Shown: one piece after another, positions 17,813-25,703 of the stretch | How the letters are laid out: every line of letters starts with the position of its first letter | Numbering within the stretch: the stretch's first letter is position 1 | DNA from: Chitinophaga flava | GTDB taxonomy: Bacteria; Bacteroidota; Bacteroidia; Chitinophagales; Chitinophagaceae | Length of the DNA: 64,000 nucleotides | Reading direction: 5' to 3' | Assembly (NCBI RefSeq): GCF_003308995.1 | Contig: NZ_QFFJ01000001.1 | Location: 2,356,001 to 2,420,000, forward strand | Notes under the pieces: generated by a model | The model's database searches: none | The model's input: the letters and a program-made list of their open reading frames with translations, nothing else | What the model was told of the DNA's origin: nothing | Program-made: the position numbers and the translations under genes

Positions 17813-18239
17813 GCGTTAAAATTAGTGCTTCCGATATGGAATCAATAGCAGCCGGGATATATTAACGGAAAGGTAAAATGTTCCTATATTATATAAGGAG
17901 GTATGTCTTGATAACTATAAAAATCACGCTTCTGTTTCGGGGAGTGATCCATGAAAAGTACAACCTCAGCAATAAGCACCTTGTCTGTCAAAAAAATATC
18001 AGGCTGGATCAAGATACTATCAAACTTCCAAAAGCCATAATCATATCTGAGAATTCATCATACAAAATATTATAACATATTTATTTTCAATTATTTACGA
18101 TCATTTAAAGCAATCGTTTTCATGCGCTTTTTTCTGGTCATCTATCTAAACTTTCAATTTATTCAGAAAGAATTGTAATCAGATTGTTAATATTACTCCT
18201 AATCCTTCATTTTATTATCCGCCCTAAATGTTTTGATTG
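17813..18239. other. A/T-rich divergent intergenic region
   Basis: 427 bp between the metallophosphoesterase gene (minus) and malate:quinone oxidoreductase (plus). A 65-codon frame at 17878-18075 on + has no recognisable features and an A/T-driven composition; I do not call it a gene. No repeat or structured RNA stands out. Confidence 0.4.
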
Positions 18240-18247
18240 TAACTTTG
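18240..18247 (+). promoter_or_regulatory. -7 element for mqo
   Basis: TAACTTTG fits TAnnTTTG and lies 22 bp before the ATG at 18270. A -33 TTG at normal spacing is not apparent. Confidence 0.5.
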
Positions 18248-18269
18248 CACCTCGAATAAAAATGGGGTT

Positions 18270-19802
18270 ATGTTTAGAAGCAAGCGTACGTCTGAAACAG
18301 GTCCGGATGTGGTTTTAATAGGCGCCGGAATTATGAGCGCTACACTGGGAACACTCCTGAAAGAGTTGCAACCAGAATTGACCATTGAAATTTTTGAGCG
18401 ACTGGATATGGCAGCTGCAGAGAGTTCTGATGCGTGGAACAATGCAGGTACCGGCCACTCTGCTTTTTGTGAGTTGAATTACACACCACAAAAGCAGGAT
18501 GGTTCTGTAGACATTAAAAAGGCCGTGAATATCGCCGAACAGTTTGAAGTGTCCCGGCAGTTCTGGGCTTATCTGGTAGAGAACAATATTATTTCCAACC
18601 CGCAAGCCTTCATTCAAAGTATCCCTCATATGAGTTTTGTATGGGGAGAAGAGAATGTAGACTACCTGAAGAAGCGATACAAAGCTTTACAGCAGTGCCA
18701 TCTGTTTAAAAAGATGGAATACTCCGAAGACCAGGAACAGCTGAAAGCCTGGATGCCACTGGTAATGGAAGGTCGCGACCCCAACCAGAAAGTAGCGGCC
18801 ACCCATATGGAAATTGGTACCGACGTTAACTTTGGCGCCCTGAGCCGTGCACTGTTCAACCATCTCGAACAACTCGATGGTGTCAACATACACTTCAACC
18901 ACGATGTACGTGATCTGAAAAAAGCAGATGACGGCGGCTGGATCATAAAAGTAAAAGATCGTGAAACCCGCGAGAAACAGACTATCAAAGCCAGCTTCGT
19001 ATTTATCGGCGCCGGTGGTGGTTCTCTGCCCCTGCTGGAAAAATCCGATATCCCTGAAGGTAAAGGCTTCGGCGGTTTCCCTGTAAGCGGCCAGTGGCTG
19101 CGTTGCACCAACCCCGATATCATTGCACAACACCAGGCTAAAGTATATGGTAAAGCCTCTGTAGGCGCACCGCCCATGTCAGTCCCCCACCTCGACACCC
19201 GCATGATCGATGGTGAAAGAGCACTGCTGTTCGGACCTTATGCCGGCTTCTCCACCAAATTCCTCAAAAACGGTTCTATCTTCGACCTGCCCAAATCCAT
19301 CAAAGTTGATAACATCCACCCAATGGTATCTGCAGGCCTCGACAATATTCCACTGACCAAATACCTCATTGCTCAAGTACGCCAGAAACCGGAAGACAGA
19401 CTCGAAGCACTTCGTGAATACTACCCAGAAGCACGTATGGAAGACTGGAAACTGGAAATTGCCGGTCAGCGTGTACAGGTAATCAAAAAAGATCCTGAAC
19501 ACGGCGGTATCCTTGAATTCGGTACAGAAGTAGTGAGCGCAGCCGACGGCTCTATCGCCGCTCTGCTCGGTGCCTCCCCCGGCGCATCCACCGCAGTATC
19601 TATCATGCTCAACCTGCTGAAACGTTGCTTTAAAGACTACGTTGAAACAGAAGCATGGCAGCGTAAACTCAAACAAATGATTCCTTCCTACGGCCAGTCT
19701 CTGCTCAACAACCCGCAACACTGCGATGAGCTCCGCGACTGGACCACATCCGTTCTGGAGCTGAAAGCCATGCAGGCTGTCGCTCTGGATTCCCAGGACT
19801 AA
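18270..19802 (+). CDS. mqo: Malate:quinone oxidoreductase, 510 aa
   Basis: The FAD-binding Rossmann motif is GAGIMSATLGTLL near residues 16-28, followed by IEIFERLD. The family block WNNAGTGHSAFCELNYTP is intact near 55-72, and VGAPPMSVPHLDTR and LFGPYAGFSTKFLKNGS match Mqo. It oxidises malate to oxaloacetate at the cytosolic face of the membrane and passes electrons to quinone. The last residues (SQD) and the TAA stop are formed by the palindromic repeat starting at 19792, so the C-terminal end appears to have been altered by the repeat. Monocistronic with its own promoter. Confidence 0.95.
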   Translation: MFRSKRTSETGPDVVLIGAGIMSATLGTLLKELQPELTIEIFERLDMAAAESSDAWNNAGTGHSAFCELNYTPQKQDGSVDIKKAVNIAEQFEVSRQFWAYLVENNIISNPQAFIQSIPHMSFVWGEENVDYLKKRYKALQQCHLFKKMEYSEDQEQLKAWMPLVMEGRDPNQKVAATHMEIGTDVNFGALSRALFNHLEQLDGVNIHFNHDVRDLKKADDGGWIIKVKDRETREKQTIKASFVFIGAGGGSLPLLEKSDIPEGKGFGGFPVSGQWLRCTNPDIIAQHQAKVYGKASVGAPPMSVPHLDTRMIDGERALLFGPYAGFSTKFLKNGSIFDLPKSIKVDNIHPMVSAGLDNIPLTKYLIAQVRQKPEDRLEALREYYPEARMEDWKLEIAGQRVQVIKKDPEHGGILEFGTEVVSAADGSIAALLGASPGASTAVSIMLNLLKRCFKDYVETEAWQRKLKQMIPSYGQSLLNNPQHCDELRDWTTSVLELKAMQAVALDSQD

Positions 19803-20077
19803 AGTCCTGGGCTATATTTGTTGGGGTTGGTATGGGGGTATTGATTAGAATACGCCCTCAGCTTAGTCCTGATTTATTTTTTATGTGGAATAAGCGCCAC
19901 GTATTTTGTTTTGAATTTTAGCGAAGAATAATAGTAAAGAAAATAGCCCGGGACTAAAATCCCGGGCTATTTTTTATTTAGAAAATTCAACGCAGAAACA
20001 TAAGCAGCTATGCTTTATTCCAGCAATTTAATTATACATCGGCGGCCACAAATACAGCCCAGGGCTTTAGCCCTGGG
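19792..20077. repeat. Paired inverted palindromes (REPIN-like element), locus 1
   Basis: The left palindrome CCCAGGACT-AA-AGTCCTGGG (19792-19811, tail GGCTATATTTG reading +) and the right palindrome CCCAGGGCT-AA-AGCCCTGGG (20058-20077 read on the minus strand, tail GGCTGTATTTG) face each other across about 245 bp. Both convergent genes stop inside them: the mqo TAA is 19800-19802, and the dehydrogenase TAA is 20069-20067. The tail GCTATATTTGTTGGGGTTGG resembles that of the right-hand copy at 41781. See the other loci at 41606 and 52883. Confidence 0.75.
19941..19975. terminator. Strong hairpin, likely bidirectional terminator
   Basis: A 13-bp perfect stem (AAATAGCCCGGGA / TCCCGGGCTATTT) with a 6-nt loop and a T run to 19975 sits between convergent mqo and the dehydrogenase gene. 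It resembles the flanking palindromes but has the GGGA/TCCC variant. Confidence 0.7.
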
Positions 20078-23000
20078 GGGCAATAATTATTCGTTTCACA
20101 ATCATTTTTCCGTTGTGTACCAGTTTGAGGAAATACACGCCGGCAGGCCATCCTGAAACAGACAGGTTGCTGGTATGGGTACCTGCAGGCAGGTTGCTGT
20201 TGATGGGTACCTGCAATTGTTTGCCGGTTACATCATATACGCCAAGGGTGGTATGTCCGGCAGATGGCAGTCTCAGTGTAATCGTGAGGGTTGTAGCAGC
20301 AGGATTGGGATAGGCGCTCATAACGGCCTCTACAGCCGCTTTAGCGGCCAGCGTGCTAGTCCTGATTTTCACTTCTGCATAACTGTTCCAGGCATTGACA
20401 TTGTTGCCATGACCTAAAATTCGTACATACTTCGCCGTTATGCCATTGAAGCTAAAGGCTTCGAAGGCGGTAGAGGTACCGCTGCTTTGCAGACCGGTAG
20501 CAACGTTGGTCCAGGTAATGGCATCGTTGCTCACCTGTATATCAAACAGGGCACGACGGGTGTCTCCTTTATAAAAGGCGATATCCACACCGTTGACAGT
20601 TGCGGCACTACCCAAACAGAACTGTATCCACTGCTCTCCGGAAGCAGACCAGCGGGTGTTCATATCGTTGTCGGTAGCGTTGGCGGCCACATTGCCATCA
20701 TCTGCGCTGGCCACTGCCGGTGTGCAGGAAGAAGAAGCGTTGGAATCGGCTATCACAGCCAGCAGCGGCGGATTGGCAGCAGCTTCTTTTGAGTTCAGGA
20801 AAATACGCGGATCATGGGCTTGCTGGCTCTTCAGCACAAAAGCTATTTTTTTCCTGCCAGCTGCCAGCTCACTTTGTACATAGCTGGTCACATCCCAGGT
20901 ATAGTAACGGGCACTGTCGTTGGTGAGCACGCTGGATGCCAGCAAGTTGGCGCCGGAAGCGGGCTTGTTGTTCCACGTAATCGTTTTCTCCAGCCAGGTG
21001 GTATTGCTCAGCGGATATACGCCTACCGGCACACTCATGGCTACGGTACCGTCTACACGACCATATACTTTCAACACGACCGAAGAGACTGCACTCGCTG
21101 TATTGGTGAGATCAAAAGTCATGTAGGCTTCGCGGGCGTTATTCAGTTGTCCGGCTGGCGATACTTTGGTGATCAGTAAAGTAGAATCGGTGGTGCCAAA
21201 AGTAGTGGCAGCATTGGTACCATCCCGCACATAAGCGTCCTGTACCGGCAGCAACTGGATGGTAGCAGCTCCCGCTCTGAACACAGCGGTGTAGGTGGTA
21301 TCACTGTCGGTGATAGTAATGTTCTGTACTCTGCTGCCCCCGTGTGCCCAATGGTCGAAAATATAGGTTACCCCATTGAGCACCTGAGGGGACACGGCCT
21401 CCATCGGCCTGACCATACCGGATAAAGTAGGGGTACTGTACGGTGCGGTGAAAGGAATATCGTTGAGTTTGATTTGTAAACCGGCGGGTTGCGTTTGCAG
21501 TGCGATATTGGAAGTCACCGGGAACAGTTCTACATAGGTGGTGTCGAGCTCGCCCCGGCTGTCTCTAACGGAAAGGAGTATACGATACCAGATATCTGTT
21601 TCGGTATGTCCTTCGGCGGAGATGACAAATCTGCCGCTGGTAACGCTGTCTGGCAACTGCGGTCCGGGGTGAACATGGTTGGCATGATGGAAATCTACCC
21701 ACCAATGGAAAGCGCCGGCGGGCAATACACCATCTTCCGCATCGGTGCCGGTGCCGGAAAATCTAACGGTATCGCCTGCACGGAATTTAGCATTATTGAA
21801 AGGCGAAGTGATAGTGGCTACAGGCAGGGTATTGGGTTTGGTTACACTGAGGCGGGCATTGCTGCTGGTAACGCTGCCGGCACTGTTGGTAACCACAACG
21901 CTGTAAAGACCGGTATCTGCCGGCTGTACATTGGCGATGGCATAAGTAGCGGTAGTAGCACCGCTGATATTCACACCGTTTTTCCGCCACTGATAGGTCG
22001 GTGCCGGATTAGCGACTACAGTAATACTGAAGGTGGCTGTTTGCCCCTGCGGCACGGTAACCGGCTGGGGCTGCGTTGTAATCGCTGGCGCCTGCGTGCC
22101 GGTATACACAATCTTATACAATGCGCTGTTATCGCGGCTCAGGTAATACAGGTTACCATCAAGGCCCTGTTTGAGATATACCAGGCCGCCACCCAGACCA
22201 GTAGCATAAGCACTCCTGGAGGGCGAAGCGGGGTTGAGGTAATTAATCCAGCCGCCGCAGTAGTCGAGGAAAAAGTATTTGCCATTGTAAGTAGCGGGAT
22301 AGTTGCTGATAGCCCCGTTAAAGAAGGTGCCACCATTGATGGCGCAGCCCTGTCCATCAGGAGGAGCAGCGTTTCTATTGGTGCTGTAGCGGTAGATGGG
22401 ATTGGTGAGGCCGGTACAGGAACCGCTGCAGTTGCCTTCCTGGTCGGGCCATCCGAAGTTACGGCCACCGGTGGTGGCATCGTTGATTTCTTCCCAGGTG
22501 GATTCACCTACATCGTTGATGAAGATCTTACCGGTAACAGGATCTATGGCATTAGTGAAAGGGTTGCGTAACCCGTACGCCCACACGCGGCTGCGTTGCG
22601 CACTGCCACTGAAAGGGTTGCCTGCCGGTACCGTACCGTCAGTGTTGATACGTAACAGTTTACCCATGTAACTGTCCAGGTTCTGCGCATTGGCACCTAC
22701 TTTATTATCGCCAACAGACACATACAACTTACCGTCGTTGCCAAAAGAGAGGCCGCCACCGTTGTGATAGATAGCGCTTAGCGTGGGCAGGTCCAGTATA
22801 GCCGTTTCAGACCCGGCCACATCGCCGGTCATAGTAAAACGGCTTACCCGGTTGTGCGGCCCCGACGTATGCGTGTAATACAGATAGATATAATGATTGC
22901 TGGCAAAATTAGGATCTGCCGCCACACCGATCAGGCCACGTTCTCCGCTGCTGTTGACAGACAAGGTAACGGCTGGCGTGGATAACAAAGCGCCGTTTTT

Positions 23001-23183
23001 GACTACGCGTAGCTGGCCTGTTTCCTGGCATACCAGTATACGCCCATCTGGCAGAAAGGCCATGGCTGTGGGGTTGCTGATGCCGCCTGTTACCTGCACC
23101 CGCTGAAAATTGGAAGGCAGGGATTGCGACAACGTCGTAATAGACCACAGCAACAATAAAATCATTGCGTATCTTTTTTTCAT
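20067..23183 (-). CDS. Secreted multidomain sugar dehydrogenase with T9SS sorting domain, about 1038 aa
   Basis: The chosen start MKKRYAMILLLLW gives a signal peptide ending near SQS; the open frame extends 28 codons further without a signal. Domains in order: soluble glucose/sorbosone dehydrogenase propeller (about 30-370; GERGLIGVAADPNF, YGLRNPF, GRNFGWP), Ig-like (about 385-465, YQWRKNGVNISG), a PKD/Ig-like part, a DNRLRE-like domain (about 650-800, DAYVRDGTNAATTFG), a discoidin F5/8-type domain (about 820-950) and a C-terminal T9SS sorting domain (AYPNPAATTLTI ... GVYFLKLV). It would be exported by type IX secretion and act outside the cell on sugars or aldoses. Its last residues PQG and the stop come from the palindromic repeat. 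A LacI-type operator lies about 320 bp upstream. Confidence 0.88.
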   Translation of the reverse strand: MKKRYAMILLLLWSITTLSQSLPSNFQRVQVTGGISNPTAMAFLPDGRILVCQETGQLRVVKNGALLSTPAVTLSVNSSGERGLIGVAADPNFASNHYIYLYYTHTSGPHNRVSRFTMTGDVAGSETAILDLPTLSAIYHNGGGLSFGNDGKLYVSVGDNKVGANAQNLDSYMGKLLRINTDGTVPAGNPFSGSAQRSRVWAYGLRNPFTNAIDPVTGKIFINDVGESTWEEINDATTGGRNFGWPDQEGNCSGSCTGLTNPIYRYSTNRNAAPPDGQGCAINGGTFFNGAISNYPATYNGKYFFLDYCGGWINYLNPASPSRSAYATGLGGGLVYLKQGLDGNLYYLSRDNSALYKIVYTGTQAPAITTQPQPVTVPQGQTATFSITVVANPAPTYQWRKNGVNISGATTATYAIANVQPADTGLYSVVVTNSAGSVTSSNARLSVTKPNTLPVATITSPFNNAKFRAGDTVRFSGTGTDAEDGVLPAGAFHWWVDFHHANHVHPGPQLPDSVTSGRFVISAEGHTETDIWYRILLSVRDSRGELDTTYVELFPVTSNIALQTQPAGLQIKLNDIPFTAPYSTPTLSGMVRPMEAVSPQVLNGVTYIFDHWAHGGSRVQNITITDSDTTYTAVFRAGAATIQLLPVQDAYVRDGTNAATTFGTTDSTLLITKVSPAGQLNNAREAYMTFDLTNTASAVSSVVLKVYGRVDGTVAMSVPVGVYPLSNTTWLEKTITWNNKPASGANLLASSVLTNDSARYYTWDVTSYVQSELAAGRKKIAFVLKSQQAHDPRIFLNSKEAAANPPLLAVIADSNASSSCTPAVASADDGNVAANATDNDMNTRWSASGEQWIQFCLGSAATVNGVDIAFYKGDTRRALFDIQVSNDAITWTNVATGLQSSGTSTAFEAFSFNGITAKYVRILGHGNNVNAWNSYAEVKIRTSTLAAKAAVEAVMSAYPNPAATTLTITLRLPSAGHTTLGVYDVTGKQLQVPINSNLPAGTHTSNLSVSGWPAGVYFLKLVHNGKMIVKRIIIAPQG

Positions 23184-23503
23184 AAAGGGAGAAAACTTTA
23201 AAGGTGGATAATGAGGGTTATAAAAACATGCGTAGCCAATCAGCGTATATCCATTACTGTTATACACTGCAAAATAGCTCCGGTTACAGGCAGGGTACTC
23301 CTGTTAAAAGCATGATGGCATTACGGGGACTTCATAAAGTGTTGATTTAAAACTTCCAAAAAACAGTCGTAAGGGAAACGGGTTTTCAACAACACTGGGC
23401 TACAGGCAGTTTCCGGCAGAAAAGGTTCAGAGACGAAGCTAACAATTATCTATGCTCCCAAACTACATGGTTGGGTAATCAGATCCTGGCTGTATCGAAA
23501 ATA

Positions 23504-23517
23504 TGCAATCGTTTGCA
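23504..23517. promoter_or_regulatory. LacI/GalR-type operator, copy 1
   Basis: TGCAATCGTTTGCA carries the LacI-family core (AAxCGxTT) and is the exact reverse complement of the site at 25473. It lies downstream of the sulfatase terminator and upstream of the dehydrogenase gene, so it probably controls that gene. Confidence 0.6.
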
Positions 23518-23549
23518 AATTTCAAAGAGTTTTTTGAGAGAATGATCAT

Positions 23550-23595
23550 AAAAAAATCCTTCCTGTTGAAAAGTAATACTTTAAAACAGGAAGGA
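23550..23595 (-). terminator. Terminator of the sulfatase gene
   Basis: On the minus strand an 11-bp perfect stem TCCTTCCTGTT / AACAGGAAGGA is followed by seven T's (23556-23550). It separates the sulfatase from the dehydrogenase transcript. Confidence 0.85.
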
Positions 23596-23676
23596 GTACT
23601 GATAATCTGGTTGGTATTGAAAGACGAAGCGTTGATACCTGCAAGTAACTGTAAAGCAAAATACCGTATTTAAAAA

Positions 23677-25197
23677 CTATCGGCTTCTGCCTGCATCTTT
23701 TAAGGCATTCAGTTGTGCAGATAATTCTTTTACCACCGCCGGGTATTGTGCGGCCACATTATTTTTCTCCTGCGGATCTTTACGCAGGTCATACAGTTGT
23801 GGTGCGGGATCGTTGCCCAGCTCTATTGCTGTGGCGTTGTCATAACGGGCACCGTTGCCGGGAGTAATATACTTCCAGTTGCCTTTGATGATGCTGAGTG
23901 TGCCCGCATGTTCGATAACGCTTTCACGGCCTTTGAGGTCTTTACCGGTGAATGCAGCCATCATATCAAAGCTGTCGGGACCATCTTCGTGTTGCAACTG
24001 CTGACCGGTAAGAGCAGCGAAGGAACCCAGCAGATCTACCTGGCTTACGAGCGCATTAGACACGCCCTGGCGGCTTTTTCCGGGCCAGCGGACGATCAGT
24101 GGTACACGCGTACCTGCATCGAAGTTGCTGTATTTACCACCGCGATAAATGCCGGAAGGTGTGTGCCCGCCCAGCAGTTCCCTGGCCTGGTCTGCATAAC
24201 CATCATCTACCACAGGACCATTGTCGCTCGTAAAAATGAAGATGGTATTATCACTCAGGTGCAGGCTGTCGAGTGTACGCATTATCTGGCCAACTGTCCA
24301 GTCGAGCTGTAGGATAGCATCTCCGCGCACACCCATGCCGCTTTTGCCGGCGAAGGCTTTACCAGGCACGCGGGGTACATGAATATCATGTGTAGCAAAG
24401 TATAGAAAAAACGGAGCAGTTTTATGATCAACAATAAAACGTTGTGCCTTTCCCGTTAGTACGGCAGCAATACTGTCATCTTTCCACAGTGCAGCGGTAC
24501 CGCCCTGCATAAAGCCAATACGGCCAATACCGTTAACGATAGCATTGTTGTGTCCCTGGGAAGAGTGCATGACCAGCAGCTCCGGATTCTTTTTCCCCGT
24601 AGGTTCGTTGCCGATAGGTGCTGTATAGCTGACTTTGATAGGATCAGCAGGGTCCAGATTGGCTACCCGGTGGTTTTCCACATATACACAAGGTACGCGG
24701 TCTGCAGTAGCCGGCATGATCCAGCAATAGTCGAAACCTATTTCCAGCGGGCCAGGCTTCAGTTCTCCGTTCCAGTCCGGCCCTTTGCTGTCACCGATAC
24801 CCAGGTGCCATTTCCCCACAGCGCCCGTAGCATAACCTGCTTTGCGCAACAGCGAAGGCAGTGTGGTAACAGCCGTATCGATGATCAGGGAAGCGTCGCC
24901 AGGGGCAATACCCGTTCCTTTCTTACGCCAGGCGTATTGCCCCGTAAGGATAGAGTACCTGGAAGGCGTACAGGTGGCCGAAGAGGCATGTCCGTTGGTA
25001 AACCGCACTCCCTGTGATGCCAGGCGGTCGATATGCGGCGTACGTATTTTGGTGGCGCCATTACAACTGATATCGCCATAACCGAGGTCATCTGCATAGA
25101 TCAGTACAATGTTCGGGCGGGCCGTAGCGGGCCCCTTTTGCGCATGGGCGTGGAAGGCAATACCAATAGCCAGGGCCAGCCCAAGGATTGATTTCAT
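23677..25197 (-). CDS. Secreted type I (formylglycine) sulfatase, about 506 aa
   Basis: Start chosen at MKSILGLALAIG, which gives a clean signal peptide ending at AHAQ; ATG at 25206 (three codons upstream) is also possible, while the frame further upstream has no signal. Metal ligands Asp36-Asp37 (YADDLGYGD) and the formylglycine motif Cys76 in C-T-P-S-R are present, as are GKWHLG, FLYFATHDIHVP and FIFTSDNGP. Sulfatases of this class remove sulfate esters from glycans in the periplasm and need a maturation enzyme (anSME), which is not in this window. It diverges from the GH29 gene, with a shared operator between them. Confidence 0.92.
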   Translation of the reverse strand: MKSILGLALAIGIAFHAHAQKGPATARPNIVLIYADDLGYGDISCNGATKIRTPHIDRLASQGVRFTNGHASSATCTPSRYSILTGQYAWRKKGTGIAPGDASLIIDTAVTTLPSLLRKAGYATGAVGKWHLGIGDSKGPDWNGELKPGPLEIGFDYCWIMPATADRVPCVYVENHRVANLDPADPIKVSYTAPIGNEPTGKKNPELLVMHSSQGHNNAIVNGIGRIGFMQGGTAALWKDDSIAAVLTGKAQRFIVDHKTAPFFLYFATHDIHVPRVPGKAFAGKSGMGVRGDAILQLDWTVGQIMRTLDSLHLSDNTIFIFTSDNGPVVDDGYADQARELLGGHTPSGIYRGGKYSNFDAGTRVPLIVRWPGKSRQGVSNALVSQVDLLGSFAALTGQQLQHEDGPDSFDMMAAFTGKDLKGRESVIEHAGTLSIIKGNWKYITPGNGARYDNATAIELGNDPAPQLYDLRKDPQEKNNVAAQYPAVVKELSAQLNALKDAGRSR

Positions 25198-25472
25198 GTT
25201 CACCATTATTCCTGCTTTAGATAGATGAGGATAACAGCTAAGATAACACCTGATTCCTGAATTGTATAATTCTTTCCCAGTCCGGCAGATAATGCGAAAA
25301 AAGCATGACAAAAAGTTAAAATCGCAACAATCCACAGGGGAATTATTCCCGATCTTTAGTACAATTATTTTTATGCTCCTGAAGACTTATAAAATATGAG
25401 ATCAGCAGCATCAACCAAATCAAATTCATCAATGTCAGACAAGCGCTTCGCGCTTATTTTTTGCAAAAATTA

Positions 25473-25486
25473 TGCAAACGATTGCA
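25473..25486. promoter_or_regulatory. LacI/GalR-type operator, copy 2
   Basis: TGCAAACGATTGCA is a near-palindrome with a central CG, in the gap between the divergent sulfatase and fucosidase genes. Being the exact reverse complement of the copy at 23504, it points to one shared regulator. No LacI-family gene is in the window. Confidence 0.6.
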
Positions 25487-25503
25487 GAAAAATAGTGAAA
25501 AAG

Positions 25504-25657
25504 AACCGGAACGGTGATAAATACTGATTTTTTTGATGGTCCTGATAATGGGTGCTGCCCGAAGTTTATGAATGGCATACAAATAATCATCCCGATCAGG
25601 CACTAAAGCTCTTCATCAGGACCATCAAAAAAATCAGTATTTATCACCGTTCCGGTT
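25504..25657. repeat. 43-bp perfect inverted repeat before the fucosidase gene
   Basis: The left arm 25504-25546 and the right arm 25615-25657 are perfectly complementary over 43 bp, around a 68-bp spacer. The arms include ACCGGAACGGTGATAAATAC and the run of seven T/A. The spacer contains a small GGGTGCTGCCC hairpin. A third, partial copy of the outer right arm (AATCAGCATTTATCACCGTT, one mismatch) follows at 25672-25691, 12 bp before the start codon. As RNA this would form a long hairpin in the 5' leader. Confidence 0.85.
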
Positions 25658-25703
25658 TCATCCAAAGAAAAAATCAGCATTTATCACCGTTTAATAACAC
25701 GTA

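Noticed and set aside
17878..18075. 65-codon frame in the mqo upstream region
   Set aside because: A/T-driven composition, no homology pattern known to me, and no promoter or downstream partner.
21489..22571. A 360-codon open frame on +
   Set aside because: Antisense to the dehydrogenase propeller domain; Gly/Ala/Ile-rich with no recognisable domain.
25198..25335. N-terminal extension of the sulfatase frame
   Set aside because: The extra 46 residues are Cys/Tyr-rich and would bury the signal peptide; a start at 25197 or 25206 is more likely.
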